This document shows, in pieces, positions 16,962 through 25,950 of a DNA stretch of 60,333 nucleotides. Each line of letters starts with the position of its first letter. The first letter of the stretch is position 1. Location: assembly GCA_035626995.1 (NCBI GenBank), contig DASPMP010000276.1, positions 1-60,333 of the forward strand. The letters are read 5' to 3'. This DNA comes from DASPMP01 sp035626995. Lineage in GTDB: Bacteria; Gemmatimonadota; Gemmatimonadetes; Gemmatimonadales; Gemmatimonadaceae. Position numbers and translations under genes: made by a program. Below the pieces are notes generated by a model that was not told the origin of the DNA, made no database searches, and saw only the letters and a program-made list of their open reading frames with translations.

Positions 16962-19814
16962 TCAGTTGATCCGCACGATCCACAACCGTGGACGCAGATC
17001 CTCTACCAGCGCGTTCCCCAGCTCGTCGGACACCTGCAGCGCCACAGCATCATGCGCCGCGCCGTTGGTGATCCGCGTATAGAACGTCCCGCCTCCCACG
17101 ACGCGAGCATCCTGGATGAAGTCCGCGAATGCCAGCGGCATCGGCGTCAGACGCTCCGCCGAAGGACGCGCGTCGAAGATGTTCGCCAGGTCCCAGCTCG
17201 GCATTTGAAGCAGTGGCGCCGAGGCGGCGGAGACGCGGCCGTCGACCGCGAGCGCCATCGCCCACTGGACCAGCAGTTCATCCACCTTCGCATCCACGAG
17301 TGACTCGAGGACGCCGACAGCATCGCTGTCCGGCCGGGTCGCCAGCAGGTCGCGCAGGAAACCTGCTTCACCTGTGGCGTATGCGGTCGCCATGCGGTCA
17401 CTCATGAACCGCAGGAACGACCACGCTGCGCCGCGCGCAAAGTTCCCGGTACAGGGCGTCGTAACTCCGGCGAAGCCGAATACCGAGCAGCGCGCCATGC
17501 CCTCGGCGCCCACCGATGCACCCCCGGTAAAGCCGAAGAGGTTGGAGAGGTTATCGAAGAGCGGGTCGTACCAGGTCACGGCATTCGCGTCCGCATTTAC
17601 GACCGCCGCACCGAAGTCCATGCGTGGGGTGTCGCCACGCACGGTACGTCCCGCGAGCTCGGTGGCCAGCATCGCCTGGCCCTCCGCGAGCCAGAAGGGC
17701 AGCGGGAAGCCTCCGACGCCGATGCGCTTGGACAGCTGGATCATGTGCGCCAGCTCGTGTGTCAACGCGGGAAGGCTCCCGGCGAGCAACGCGTCGAGGT
17801 CCGTGGAGGATGGCGTCGCAGTCACATTCGCGTACACGACCTCACCGTTGTTGCTGGCGGGACAGACGCTCGGTGCCACGTGATCCATCGCCGACGTGAA
17901 GACAGGAAGCCCGGACACCGACGGGCTGAAGACGACGGTCACTCGCTCGTTGCCGTCGAGATCAGCGGGAAGGCCGAAGTGCGTCGTGGCCATGTCGTAG
18001 ATCGCGGTCCCGAAGGTGTTCAGGAAGCCCTGCAGTGCAGTCGACACGGCCAGCACGCTCGCGGGATCCGCCGGCAGCGTGGCATCGGTCGCGACGGTAA
18101 GTCGCGGCCCCATCGCGATTACACGTGCGTTCACCGTCGTGAAGGTGTTGCACGGATCGGTCGTGATGTCCGGTATCCGGATGGGGATGATGTCTCCCAC
18201 GGCGGATACCCTGCGAGTTGGAGCCGCGCGCAACGCACTGCGTGTTGCACGAAATGTCGTGCTCCGGAAGAAGCTGGCTTCCCAATTGCGCAGCGACCGA
18301 TCTCGTCCATCTGTCGAGGGCGTACTGGCCGCGGGCGGCGATGCTGAGGCGCGCACGGACGACGCCCGCAACGCGGAGGTGCGCAGGGACGACTGCGGCG
18401 GAATGCCGCCCGCATCCGCGATCATGCGGAAGGGCAGCTCGCCATTCAGGGCACGCGTCGATGTCACCCCCACGATGTACTCCCCGCCATCTGCCGGAAG
18501 GAACTGCAGGCAGAACGACGCCGGGTCGCTCACCACCGTGTGCTGTCCGACCGCGAGCGCCAGGGGATCGGCGGGATGCACCGTCGCGTTCACCTGCTGC
18601 GTGGTGATGCCACGGGTCACGCTGATCGCACGCGACTGCGCCGGGGTGCAACCGAACGAGGGCACGAGGACGTGCAGCTTCGACTGCGCGTCCGATACAC
18701 CGGTGACAGTCGCGGCCACACCACCCACCGTGACGGCGTTGTTTTCGGCGACAGGATCGAAGCCGCTTCCAATCACGATCATCTCTGCACCGACCGCTGG
18801 AGTGGCTGCCACTCCGGTGACGGTGAAATCCACTGCCGTCGCGGTGAACGTCACCGGCGAGCCAGGCAAATCAACGATCGGACCCACGGCGGAATCCGGA
18901 AGGATGGCCTGCACCGTCTGCGCGCCAAGTGCCGCGCCAAGCGTCCATCGCACCGTCGCGATCCCGTCGAGATCCGTCAGCACTTCGGTCGAATCCAGGG
19001 AACCGCCGCCACCAGTCACAGAGAAAACGATCGGTACGTCGGCGATCGGATTGTCGTACTTATCCACGACCTTGACCTGCAATGGCGCCGGCAGCGCCAG
19101 CGACGGGAGCTCTGCCTGGCCTGCTCCACCCGCCGCGAACATCGTATCAGGTTCCGCGGCGAACGCCGTCGCGTCGAGCGTGTCGAACAACGCGGCGTGG
19201 TCGGTCACCGTCACGAGCAGTTGCTGCACGCCAGGGACGGTGCCGAGTGTCCATTGCGTGGTTGCTTCACCAGTAGCGGTGGTCGTCACCTGGCCCGGCG
19301 TGGCGACACCAGCACTACCAACGCCGGCGAACACGAGCGCGATTCCCTCCGCGGGGCTGCCGCCCGCGTCTTTAAGCAGGAAGGTGAGCATCGTGTCGAG
19401 AGGCGCTCCAACCGACGCCGCCTGGATATCTCCCGTGAGCACGTCCATCGTCGCGGCACGCTGGCGGACGACGATCGCCGTCGTCGCCGAGTTCCCGTTG
19501 GCGGTCGCGGTGATGGTCGCCGAGCCGTTCTTGAGTGCGGTCACGACGCCGGCGTCACTCACCGACGCGATCGCGGCATCCGACGATGACCAGCTGAATG
19601 ACGCGGCAGGAATCACGACATTGGCGAAGTCGCGCCCCACCGCGGTGAGTTGCACCGTTTCGTTGAGCGAGACGAGCGTGTCCCGCACCGGCGTGAGGGT
19701 CACGGTCTGCACCCCCTCGGGCGGCGGTGGCGGGCTCGCAGGATCACCACACGAAAGACCGATGGCGAGCACCACGCCGGCAACGAGCGGCGAGCGAAAG
19801 AGTGTCATTCTCAT
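16962..19814 (-). CDS. Large lipoprotein with Ig-like and IPT/TIG domains and a gluzincin-type peptidase motif
   Basis: A 950-residue predicted surface or periplasmic lipoprotein (lipobox IGLSC). Tandem beta-sandwiches follow: a BIG2-type domain (SSSDAAIASVSDAGVVTALK), two Ig-like segments each with a TVRWTLG or TTQWTLG turn, and an IPT/TIG domain (GSGFDPVAENNAVTVGG). A C-terminal peptidase-like region carries HELAH at residues 686-690 and WLAEGQAML with Glu711, the HExxH-X20-E layout of gluzincins. Activity is therefore plausible: a membrane-anchored zinc peptidase displayed on an Ig stalk. ATG 19814 has GGAG 6 nt upstream and overlaps the stop of the preceding gene by 4 bp, so the two large lipoproteins are coupled. 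Confidence 0.82.
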   Translation of the reverse strand: MRMTLFRSPLVAGVVLAIGLSCGDPASPPPPPEGVQTVTLTPVRDTLVSLNETVQLTAVGRDFANVVIPAASFSWSSSDAAIASVSDAGVVTALKNGSATITATANGNSATTAIVVRQRAATMDVLTGDIQAASVGAPLDTMLTFLLKDAGGSPAEGIALVFAGVGSAGVATPGQVTTTATGEATTQWTLGTVPGVQQLLVTVTDHAALFDTLDATAFAAEPDTMFAAGGAGQAELPSLALPAPLQVKVVDKYDNPIADVPIVFSVTGGGGSLDSTEVLTDLDGIATVRWTLGAALGAQTVQAILPDSAVGPIVDLPGSPVTFTATAVDFTVTGVAATPAVGAEMIVIGSGFDPVAENNAVTVGGVAATVTGVSDAQSKLHVLVPSFGCTPAQSRAISVTRGITTQQVNATVHPADPLALAVGQHTVVSDPASFCLQFLPADGGEYIVGVTSTRALNGELPFRMIADAGGIPPQSSLRTSALRASSVRASASPPAASTPSTDGRDRSLRNWEASFFRSTTFRATRSALRAAPTRRVSAVGDIIPIRIPDITTDPCNTFTTVNARVIAMGPRLTVATDATLPADPASVLAVSTALQGFLNTFGTAIYDMATTHFGLPADLDGNERVTVVFSPSVSGLPVFTSAMDHVAPSVCPASNNGEVVYANVTATPSSTDLDALLAGSLPALTHELAHMIQLSKRIGVGGFPLPFWLAEGQAMLATELAGRTVRGDTPRMDFGAAVVNADANAVTWYDPLFDNLSNLFGFTGGASVGAEGMARCSVFGFAGVTTPCTGNFARGAAWSFLRFMSDRMATAYATGEAGFLRDLLATRPDSDAVGVLESLVDAKVDELLVQWAMALAVDGRVSAASAPLLQMPSWDLANIFDARPSAERLTPMPLAFADFIQDARVVGGGTFYTRITNGAAHDAVALQVSDELGNALVEDLRPRLWIVRIN

Positions 19815-22800
19815 GGCGCGCTCCTGATGATCCCGAAGATTCGTGGCGTCACGTCCGAGCCGTCCCGCGTACCACCGACCCACACAAACGATCCCGCGGC
19901 ACTCTTCAGCGAGGCAGGTGCGTCGAGCAGCCTGATGGCTTCATCTCCGAACAGCCAGGTTTCCGTTCCGCGAATGACCACGATGCCGGTGAACCGAGGA
20001 TCGGCGAGGGTGTTTTGCAGCTGGTAGCCGTTTACGTCGAGGCTCGTGCCGACGCGTGTGCCCCACGCCTGCACCGCGATGCCGGCGAGTTGCCCGAAGT
20101 CGGTTCGCGCCGGGCCAGTGATGTATGACAGGGAGCCATTCGCATGCCGGATGGCGAACATGCCGGACGCAGCTTCCACCGTCCCGAGCACCGTGTCGGC
20201 CGCGGCGTCCACACAGGTCAGCGGGACGTTGAGCACGATGGGGGTCGCGCCCGCAGAGAGCGTGAAGGGCAATGGGAGCGGCACCGATGGACGACAATTA
20301 CCGCCGACGTTCGTGAAGTGCAGCACCGAGAGCGTCGCACCAGGAATGCCGGTGAGCGCCGCACTGCCTGACATCGGCATCGCCGCGCGCTGCACGCCGT
20401 CGAGCAGCATCTGGTACCCGTCAGGGTCTGACCCCGCGCCCGTGGTGACGCTGTTGACCGTCACCGTGCCCGGCGCAGGCGGCGGCGTGTCGGCGGCGAC
20501 GCACGGCGAGCCGAGGTTCACGGTGTTGGTGATTCCCGCCGCGAGCGTGATTGTCTGAGGCGCTATCGATGCGCAGTTCGTGGGCCCGCCGGTGAGAGTC
20601 AGCGTTCGTTCGACTCCTGCCTGGAGCGCCGTGAACAGCTGCGTCTGCCCTCGTCGCATCCTGCCAAGCGGCTCGCCATCGAGCGCAAGCTCGTAGTCGC
20701 GGTCCGTCAAAGGTGTCGCGCCTCCGGAAATGACGACCTCCATGTCGCCAAGCGCGCTCGATCCTTCGCACGCGACATTGAATGTCGTGATGGCGGTATC
20801 GCTGCGGCTCAGCAGAAAATCCTTCGACTGGAGCCAGAGCTCGCGCGTCGTGCCACCTTCCACGACGCAGTTCTCCGAGACGCCGGTGAGGGTGAGCTGA
20901 TACCGTGCGACGAGCAGGTCGCAGGGATACGCGGTCGCGTAGCTGGGAACGTCCACGCCATTCGCGCGCAACCCCTGCACAATGCCCCCCCACACCGGGG
21001 TGACGGCAAGAAGTGCGTCGGTGTACGCCACCGCGCACGGATATCCCCTGGAGAATACGACCGTATCGGTTGCGCCCAGGTCCGCCGTCATCGGGGACCC
21101 GTGATCCAGCGGGAGCAGCATGCGGCTCACCCCCGCCTTGATGATCCGCGGAAGCGTATCCGCGCGTTCGACGCGAATGGAGTACCCGTCGGGATCCGGC
21201 GCCGAGCCGGTTGTCACCGTTCTGACGTCGAGCTTCCCCTGGAGCCAGAGGTCCCCGAGCGGAACCCGGCAGCATTCAAGTTCTTTCTCCCACTTCCGCG
21301 GCACGTTGGGCAGGATCCACCCGGTCGCTGGAATCTCCAGTCCGGCCTTCAGGTCGAGTCCCCACGCACCTTCCAGCGCAATCTTCGCGTTGTCGACGAA
21401 CGGTTCCTCGTTGACCACCTCACGCGTGTACGTCGCGTCGATCATGGGATATGCCTTGATCCCGGCCTTCAGGTTGATCGCAATGTCGAAGAGGTCCGCG
21501 GGTTGCCCGTCCGCGGCCATCAGCTTCGGCTCCTCCACTTTGCAGGAGACGATGGCGAAGCACAGCTCAGCAGTCGCCTGGAGTGGCAACGAGACGCGCA
21601 CGACCATCGAATCCGGACGATCGACCGCGAGGAACTGCAGGCTCTTCTCCGCCTTGGTCGATGTCCAGCCGCCCTCCCATCCTCCCTGTGGCGTCCACGA
21701 CTGCGATGCGACGCCCGCCTGGTCGAATGAGATGAGGAACGTGGCGCCCGCATTCTTGACCTGGGCTTCGATGCCGACGAACAGCCCAAGCTTCGCCTCG
21801 GCCTTGAAATCGTTGCCGATGGTGTACGATCTGCCGACGGCCAGCGATGGAATCGGAATTTCCAGCCCGATCTTCCCGTCGCCCTTCACCTGGATGGTCA
21901 TGTTGCCGGTGACGCGCGGCCGGATGTTCGCCGCCGCGTTCGAGAATGACGGCAGCACGATGGTTGGCAGCACGCCAGCCGTCGTGACGCGGCACTGCTC
22001 GAAGGTCGGGAGTACCCATCGCGGCAGGAAGCTGCTGTAATCCCAGTACCCTGCGCGCACCCGCACGGGCAGCCCGGGAATGCACAGGCGCACCGGCGGA
22101 AGTGACGCCTCCGGAATCTGCGGCACGTAGTACCGGAGCCACTCGATCAGCACGGCGCCCGTCGGCGTGGAGATGCACCCCGGAAAGTTTCCGCGATGGC
22201 AGGGGGCGAAGACCGGCGGGCTACCTCCCGTGATGCCACCAGGCGCGACCGTCATGCTGATGTCCATGCTGCCGCTCACCTTCACGCTGCCGCCGTGGAT
22301 CAGGGCAGTATCGATCGTTCCGGCAATCGAAAGCCACCCGATCTCCTTTTCCAGCTCCTTGCCACACAACTTCGAGCCGAGAAGGCTGTCTCCCCAGGCA
22401 CACACGTCGGTCTTGTCAAACGTGTAATCCAGCTGGCCCAGCGAGACGGGGGCCGATCCGAGAGTAACGGGAGGCAGGACGAGATTCGCTACCTGGCCAT
22501 CGAACGTAACGGCCTTCGAATTGTCGAAGGGCATTGTGATGCCGTAAGTGCCTCCCTTGATCACGTCATGCCAGTACGCGTGGCCGGTTTCCACGATCAG
22601 CTCATCGCCGACGCGTTCCGCGGAGAGCACCAGGCGCACGAAGGCAGTGTCGGCCTTGCCCACGATGAAGTCATCGCGCTTCAACTGCGGCAGGGGGCCG
22701 GAAGTGGCGCGATAGCGGTAGCGTCCCTGCGAATGCTCGATCGACGACGACACCAGTGAGGTCACCGCCGGATCAAACAGGCGCGCGCGCTCGGACAGCA

Positions 22801-22969
22801 TGGCGGAGACGCCAGGCTCCCTTGGTCCCGACGCCGTTGGCTGGGTCGGGTCCGGCACGGGCGGGGCGATCGGATGCTTCTCGTCGCAGGCCAGAACAAG
22901 CAGCAGGGGTGCGACTTGCACCAAACGTTTCCTAGCGGCTCGCGCCACGGACATATATGGTAGTGACAT
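19811..22969 (-). CDS. Very large lipoprotein with repeated DPDGY-type modules
   Basis: A 1052-residue predicted lipoprotein with Cys28 in LLLVLAC. The N-terminal 600 residues are beta-rich with scattered cysteine pairs (ELCFAIVSC and ELECC) and no recognised domain. The C-terminal third has at least two copies of a module opening with (R/N)(T/S)VTTG and DPDGY (VTTGSAPDPDGYSIRV and VTTGAGSDPDGYQMLLDG). Similar segments with a (L/A)DG strand pair also occur there, probably PEGA-like or carboxypeptidase-regulatory sandwiches. It is first in an operon with the zincin lipoprotein (ATGA overlap). It diverges from the BTAD regulator at 23106, which is a candidate controller. Function unknown; surface adhesion or binding is a guess. 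Confidence 0.78.
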   Translation of the reverse strand: MSLPYMSVARAARKRLVQVAPLLLVLACDEKHPIAPPVPDPTQPTASGPREPGVSAMLSERARLFDPAVTSLVSSSIEHSQGRYRYRATSGPLPQLKRDDFIVGKADTAFVRLVLSAERVGDELIVETGHAYWHDVIKGGTYGITMPFDNSKAVTFDGQVANLVLPPVTLGSAPVSLGQLDYTFDKTDVCAWGDSLLGSKLCGKELEKEIGWLSIAGTIDTALIHGGSVKVSGSMDISMTVAPGGITGGSPPVFAPCHRGNFPGCISTPTGAVLIEWLRYYVPQIPEASLPPVRLCIPGLPVRVRAGYWDYSSFLPRWVLPTFEQCRVTTAGVLPTIVLPSFSNAAANIRPRVTGNMTIQVKGDGKIGLEIPIPSLAVGRSYTIGNDFKAEAKLGLFVGIEAQVKNAGATFLISFDQAGVASQSWTPQGGWEGGWTSTKAEKSLQFLAVDRPDSMVVRVSLPLQATAELCFAIVSCKVEEPKLMAADGQPADLFDIAINLKAGIKAYPMIDATYTREVVNEEPFVDNAKIALEGAWGLDLKAGLEIPATGWILPNVPRKWEKELECCRVPLGDLWLQGKLDVRTVTTGSAPDPDGYSIRVERADTLPRIIKAGVSRMLLPLDHGSPMTADLGATDTVVFSRGYPCAVAYTDALLAVTPVWGGIVQGLRANGVDVPSYATAYPCDLLVARYQLTLTGVSENCVVEGGTTRELWLQSKDFLLSRSDTAITTFNVACEGSSALGDMEVVISGGATPLTDRDYELALDGEPLGRMRRGQTQLFTALQAGVERTLTLTGGPTNCASIAPQTITLAAGITNTVNLGSPCVAADTPPPAPGTVTVNSVTTGAGSDPDGYQMLLDGVQRAAMPMSGSAALTGIPGATLSVLHFTNVGGNCRPSVPLPLPFTLSAGATPIVLNVPLTCVDAAADTVLGTVEAASGMFAIRHANGSLSYITGPARTDFGQLAGIAVQAWGTRVGTSLDVNGYQLQNTLADPRFTGIVVIRGTETWLFGDEAIRLLDAPASLKSAAGSFVWVGGTRDGSDVTPRIFGIIRSAP

Positions 22970-23054
22970 ACGGTTCCTCGCTGGTCGCCCGGCCGTCGTG
23001 TTACGCCGGGTCTTGCCTGGATGGGCGAGGATGGTACGGCGGGCGACTCAATGC

Positions 23055-23073
23055 CCGGTCAACTGCCGGTCAA
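23055..23073 (+). promoter_or_regulatory. Two CCGGTCAA direct repeats, 11 bp apart
   Basis: CCGGTCAA occurs at 23055-23062 and 23066-23073, one helical turn apart, 33 bp before the ATG of the BTAD/winged-helix regulator. SARP- and OmpR-type winged-helix proteins bind direct repeats of 11-bp period, so autoregulation is possible. Only two copies are present, so this is a modest signal. Confidence 0.35.
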
Positions 23074-23105
23074 TTCGCGTCTCCCGCCGCTATCGGACAA
23101 TCGCA

Positions 23106-25430
23106 ATGCACACTCTCCACCTGCTTGGCGGCGCGCGAATCGAAGGGCCGACAGGCCGCATGGGGGGCGCAGTGGCGCAGCGCCATCGACTTGCCCTCCT
23201 GGCCTATCTCGCGATTGCGCGGGGACATACGGCCCCGCGTGAGAAACTTTTCACGCTCCTCTGGCCGGAACAGGGAGACAAGCAGGCCCGCCACCTCCTG
23301 AACGTGGCGGTGCACGCCATCCGGAAGGCGCTCGGCGACGACGTGCTGCATACCGACGGAGGCGAGATCCGCCTCGATCCCACGCAACTGACCAGTGATG
23401 TCGCCGCCTTCCGGGAGGCACGTGCGGCCAGACAGCTGCGGGCCGCCATCGACGCCTGGGGGGGCCCATTCCTCGAAGGGTTTTTTCTCGACGGTGCCCC
23501 CCAGTTCGACCAGTGGCAGACGATCGAGCGCGAAACGCTGGCGCGGGAGCTGAACGAGGTACTGCACGACTGCGCCGAGGTGGCGGAGCGCGATCAGGAC
23601 TGGCGCGCGGCTGTCGCCTGCTGGCGGCGGCTCGCGGAACTCTCTGGCGACCGGCCGAGCATCACCCTGCGACTGATGCGAGCGCTCGACGCCCACGGAG
23701 ATCGACCCGCCGCGATTCAGGCTGCCGACGCGCACGCGGAGCTCATGCGACGGGAGTACGGCGCCGAGCCGAATGCGGACGTCATGCGGTTGGCCGCGCG
23801 ACTCCGTGCTGATCCCACCAGGCTACCGCGGACGAGCGTGCCTGTGGTTGTACTCGATGCGATACCCGCCGCGCAGGGAAACGCCGAAGCGTCCATGGTG
23901 CCCGGACCGCCGATGCGGCTCGAGCCGACAGTGGGGACGCTGGCGCCGGGCACGAAAGGAGTGAGGCGCGTCCGGCGCTTTGCCGCAGTGCTTGCGACCA
24001 CGGCGGTTATCGTCGTTGCCGCGATCACACTGTCGGGCGGCGCGGAAGTGGATCAGGCATCGGTCGCAGTGCTGCCATTTCTCGACCTGAGTCCGCAGAA
24101 GAACCAGGCGCACATCAGCGACGGGCTCACGGAAGAGCTGCTTAACGCCCTGGCGAAAATCCGCGGGCTGTCGGTCGCGTCGCGATCCTCGTCGTTCCAG
24201 TTCCGCAGTCCTGGCGTGGACATCAGGAATGTTGGCCGCTCGCTTGGGGTCGCGGCGGTCGTCGAGGGGAGCGTGCGCCAGGACGGCGACCGGTTGCGAG
24301 TGACGGCGCAGCTCATCGACGCGAAGAACGGCTTCCACCTCTGGTCCGAGCAATACGACCGCAGCATGGCCGACGTCTTCGCCATCCAGGAGGAGATCGC
24401 ACGCGATGTGGCGTCGGCGCTGAGTGCGGAGCTGGTGCGCGGCCTTCCGGACACGCTCGTGGCGCGCGCCACACTGCTTCCCCAGGCGTACGAGCTCTAT
24501 CTCAAGGGGCGGCATGAGTGGAACCGGCGGTCGCGTGAAGGAATTCTGAAGGCGACAGAATCATTCGAGCGGGCAGTGCAGCTCGACCCCCGGTACGCCG
24601 CGGCATGGGCCGGATTGGCGGACGCCTATCAACTGCTTCCCGACTATGCGGACGTGCCGGCCGCCGAAGGGTTGGCACAGGCGAAAGCCGCGGCACTGCG
24701 CGCCATCGCCCTTGATAGCACTCTCGCGGCGGCGCACGCCGCCCTGGGCGCGTTGTTGGACGATTACGATCGCGATCGTCCGGGATCTGAGCGCGCGTAC
24801 CGCACGGCGATCGCCCTCAATCCCGGATACGCGACCGCCCGGCAGTGGCTGGCCATTCACCTTGCCGACGACGGACGGTTCGACGAAGCCATCGCCGAGA
24901 TCGAGCGCGCCAGGCGGGGCGACCCGCTGTCGCAGATCATCAACACCGCGGCGGGCGCGGTTCGCTACTTCGCGCGCGACTACGACGCTGCCATCGCGGA
25001 GTACCGGTCAGTGCTGCGCGAGAATGCGAGCTTCACCATCGCCCGCGCGCTGATGGGACGGGTGCTGCTGATCGACGGCCGCGCGGAAGAAGCCGTCGTG
25101 GAGCTGCATCGTTCGGTGCTGGAGTCGGGCGGTGACCCGAGCTATCGGGCGGTGTACGCCGCCGCGCTCGCGGCGACGGGCAAGACGGACAGCGCCCGCA
25201 CCATTGCCGCGTCTGTGGAAGCCACCGAGGGCTACGTGCCATTCACGGAGCTCGCCTCCGCGTATATCTACCTCGGCGATTCGTCGAAGGCGCTGTCACT
25301 CTTCGAGCGGGCGTTCGAGCAGCGTGACCCGGCGGTGAAGCACATGAAGGTGGAGCCGCTGTATGACAGGATCCGGGACCATCCGAGATTCCAGGCGGTG
25401 CTCCGCAAGGCTGGCCATGTTCGGAAGTAA
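23106..25430 (+). CDS. Membrane-anchored BTAD/winged-helix regulator with TolB-like and TPR domains
   Basis: A 774-residue protein. Residues 1-95 form an OmpR-type winged helix (REKLFTLLWPEQGDKQARHL then ALGDDVLHTDGGEIRLDP), followed by a bacterial transcriptional activation domain of TPR-like helices (about 96-240). One hydrophobic helix follows at about 291-310 (AAVLATTAVIVVAAITL). Then comes a TolB-N/FlgO-like domain (VAVLPFLDLSPQ, GLTEELLNALAKI, and LWSEQYDRSMADVFAIQEEI), then about seven TPR-like repeats to the end. The layout resembles CadC: DNA binding inside, sensing outside. The nearest candidate target is the divergent lipoprotein operon 136 bp away. The open frame extends to 22800, but ATG 23106 begins the conserved domain. 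Confidence 0.87.
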   Translation: MHTLHLLGGARIEGPTGRMGGAVAQRHRLALLAYLAIARGHTAPREKLFTLLWPEQGDKQARHLLNVAVHAIRKALGDDVLHTDGGEIRLDPTQLTSDVAAFREARAARQLRAAIDAWGGPFLEGFFLDGAPQFDQWQTIERETLARELNEVLHDCAEVAERDQDWRAAVACWRRLAELSGDRPSITLRLMRALDAHGDRPAAIQAADAHAELMRREYGAEPNADVMRLAARLRADPTRLPRTSVPVVVLDAIPAAQGNAEASMVPGPPMRLEPTVGTLAPGTKGVRRVRRFAAVLATTAVIVVAAITLSGGAEVDQASVAVLPFLDLSPQKNQAHISDGLTEELLNALAKIRGLSVASRSSSFQFRSPGVDIRNVGRSLGVAAVVEGSVRQDGDRLRVTAQLIDAKNGFHLWSEQYDRSMADVFAIQEEIARDVASALSAELVRGLPDTLVARATLLPQAYELYLKGRHEWNRRSREGILKATESFERAVQLDPRYAAAWAGLADAYQLLPDYADVPAAEGLAQAKAAALRAIALDSTLAAAHAALGALLDDYDRDRPGSERAYRTAIALNPGYATARQWLAIHLADDGRFDEAIAEIERARRGDPLSQIINTAAGAVRYFARDYDAAIAEYRSVLRENASFTIARALMGRVLLIDGRAEEAVVELHRSVLESGGDPSYRAVYAAALAATGKTDSARTIAASVEATEGYVPFTELASAYIYLGDSSKALSLFERAFEQRDPAVKHMKVEPLYDRIRDHPRFQAVLRKAGHVRK

Positions 25431-25437
25431 TTTGAGG

Positions 25438-25485
25438 CGGACATATAGGCGGACATAGGACCGGACACAGAACCGGACATAATCG
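25438..25485 (+). repeat. Four tandem 12-bp direct repeats (CGGACATA core)
   Basis: Units start at 25438, 25450, 25462 and 25474, exactly 12 bp apart: CGGACATATAGG, CGGACATAGGAC, CGGACACAGAAC and CGGACATAATCG. They fill the 57-bp gap between the BTAD regulator and the DUF1569 gene. CGGACATA also occurs at 22948-22955 and CGGACAAT at 23094-23101, both beside the divergent start region of the same regulator. The exact period suggests iterons or stacked protein-binding sites rather than slippage, because the last four bases of each unit differ. Confidence 0.75.
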
Positions 25486-25487
25486 GA

Positions 25488-25931
25488 ATGCCCAAACTGT
25501 TGCACGATCCCGAGGTCTATTCCTCGATCAGGAGCCGAATCGAGTCGCTCCGCGTGGATACACCACGCCAATGGGGGAAGATGAGCATCGACCAGATGCT
25601 CTGGCATGTGAACGTTTCAATGCGCGAGGCGGTGGGCGAGCATAAGCCCCAGGTGAAGACGCCTCCCGTGCCGAAGGCGGTGATGCGCTGGGCGATCCTC
25701 GCATTTCCGTGGGGACGCGGCGCGCCCACGCGTCCGGACATGTACGCCGTTTCCACGCACGACTTCAACGTCCAGAAAGCAGAGTGTCTCGCGCTGGTGG
25801 AACGGATCTACCACCAGCCGCTGTCAGCGAAATGGCCCGACAGCGTGACGATGGGGCGGATGACCGGCAGGCACTGGAGCCAGTTGACGGCCAAGCACCT
25901 CGATCACCACCTGAAGCAATTCAGCAGCTAG
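25488..25931 (+). CDS. DUF1569 / DinB-like protein
   Basis: A 147-residue four-helix-bundle protein of the DinB/DUF1569 type. The conserved metal-site histidines are visible in MLWHVNVSM and in the C-terminal KHLDHHLKQF. DinB-like proteins are metal-binding enzymes or thiol transferases, often of unknown substrate. The ATG lies directly after the four 12-bp repeats. The gene ends 20 bp from the convergent nitrilase. Confidence 0.87.
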   Translation: MPKLLHDPEVYSSIRSRIESLRVDTPRQWGKMSIDQMLWHVNVSMREAVGEHKPQVKTPPVPKAVMRWAILAFPWGRGAPTRPDMYAVSTHDFNVQKAECLALVERIYHQPLSAKWPDSVTMGRMTGRHWSQLTAKHLDHHLKQFSS

Positions 25932-25950
25932 CGTCCGCCGGAGAGTGGGA

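Noticed and set aside
16999..19827. Plus-strand open frames of 349 and 603 codons over the large zincin lipoprotein
   Set aside because: They are antisense to a gene with a clear lipobox, TIG domain and HExxH motif; they show no domain of their own.
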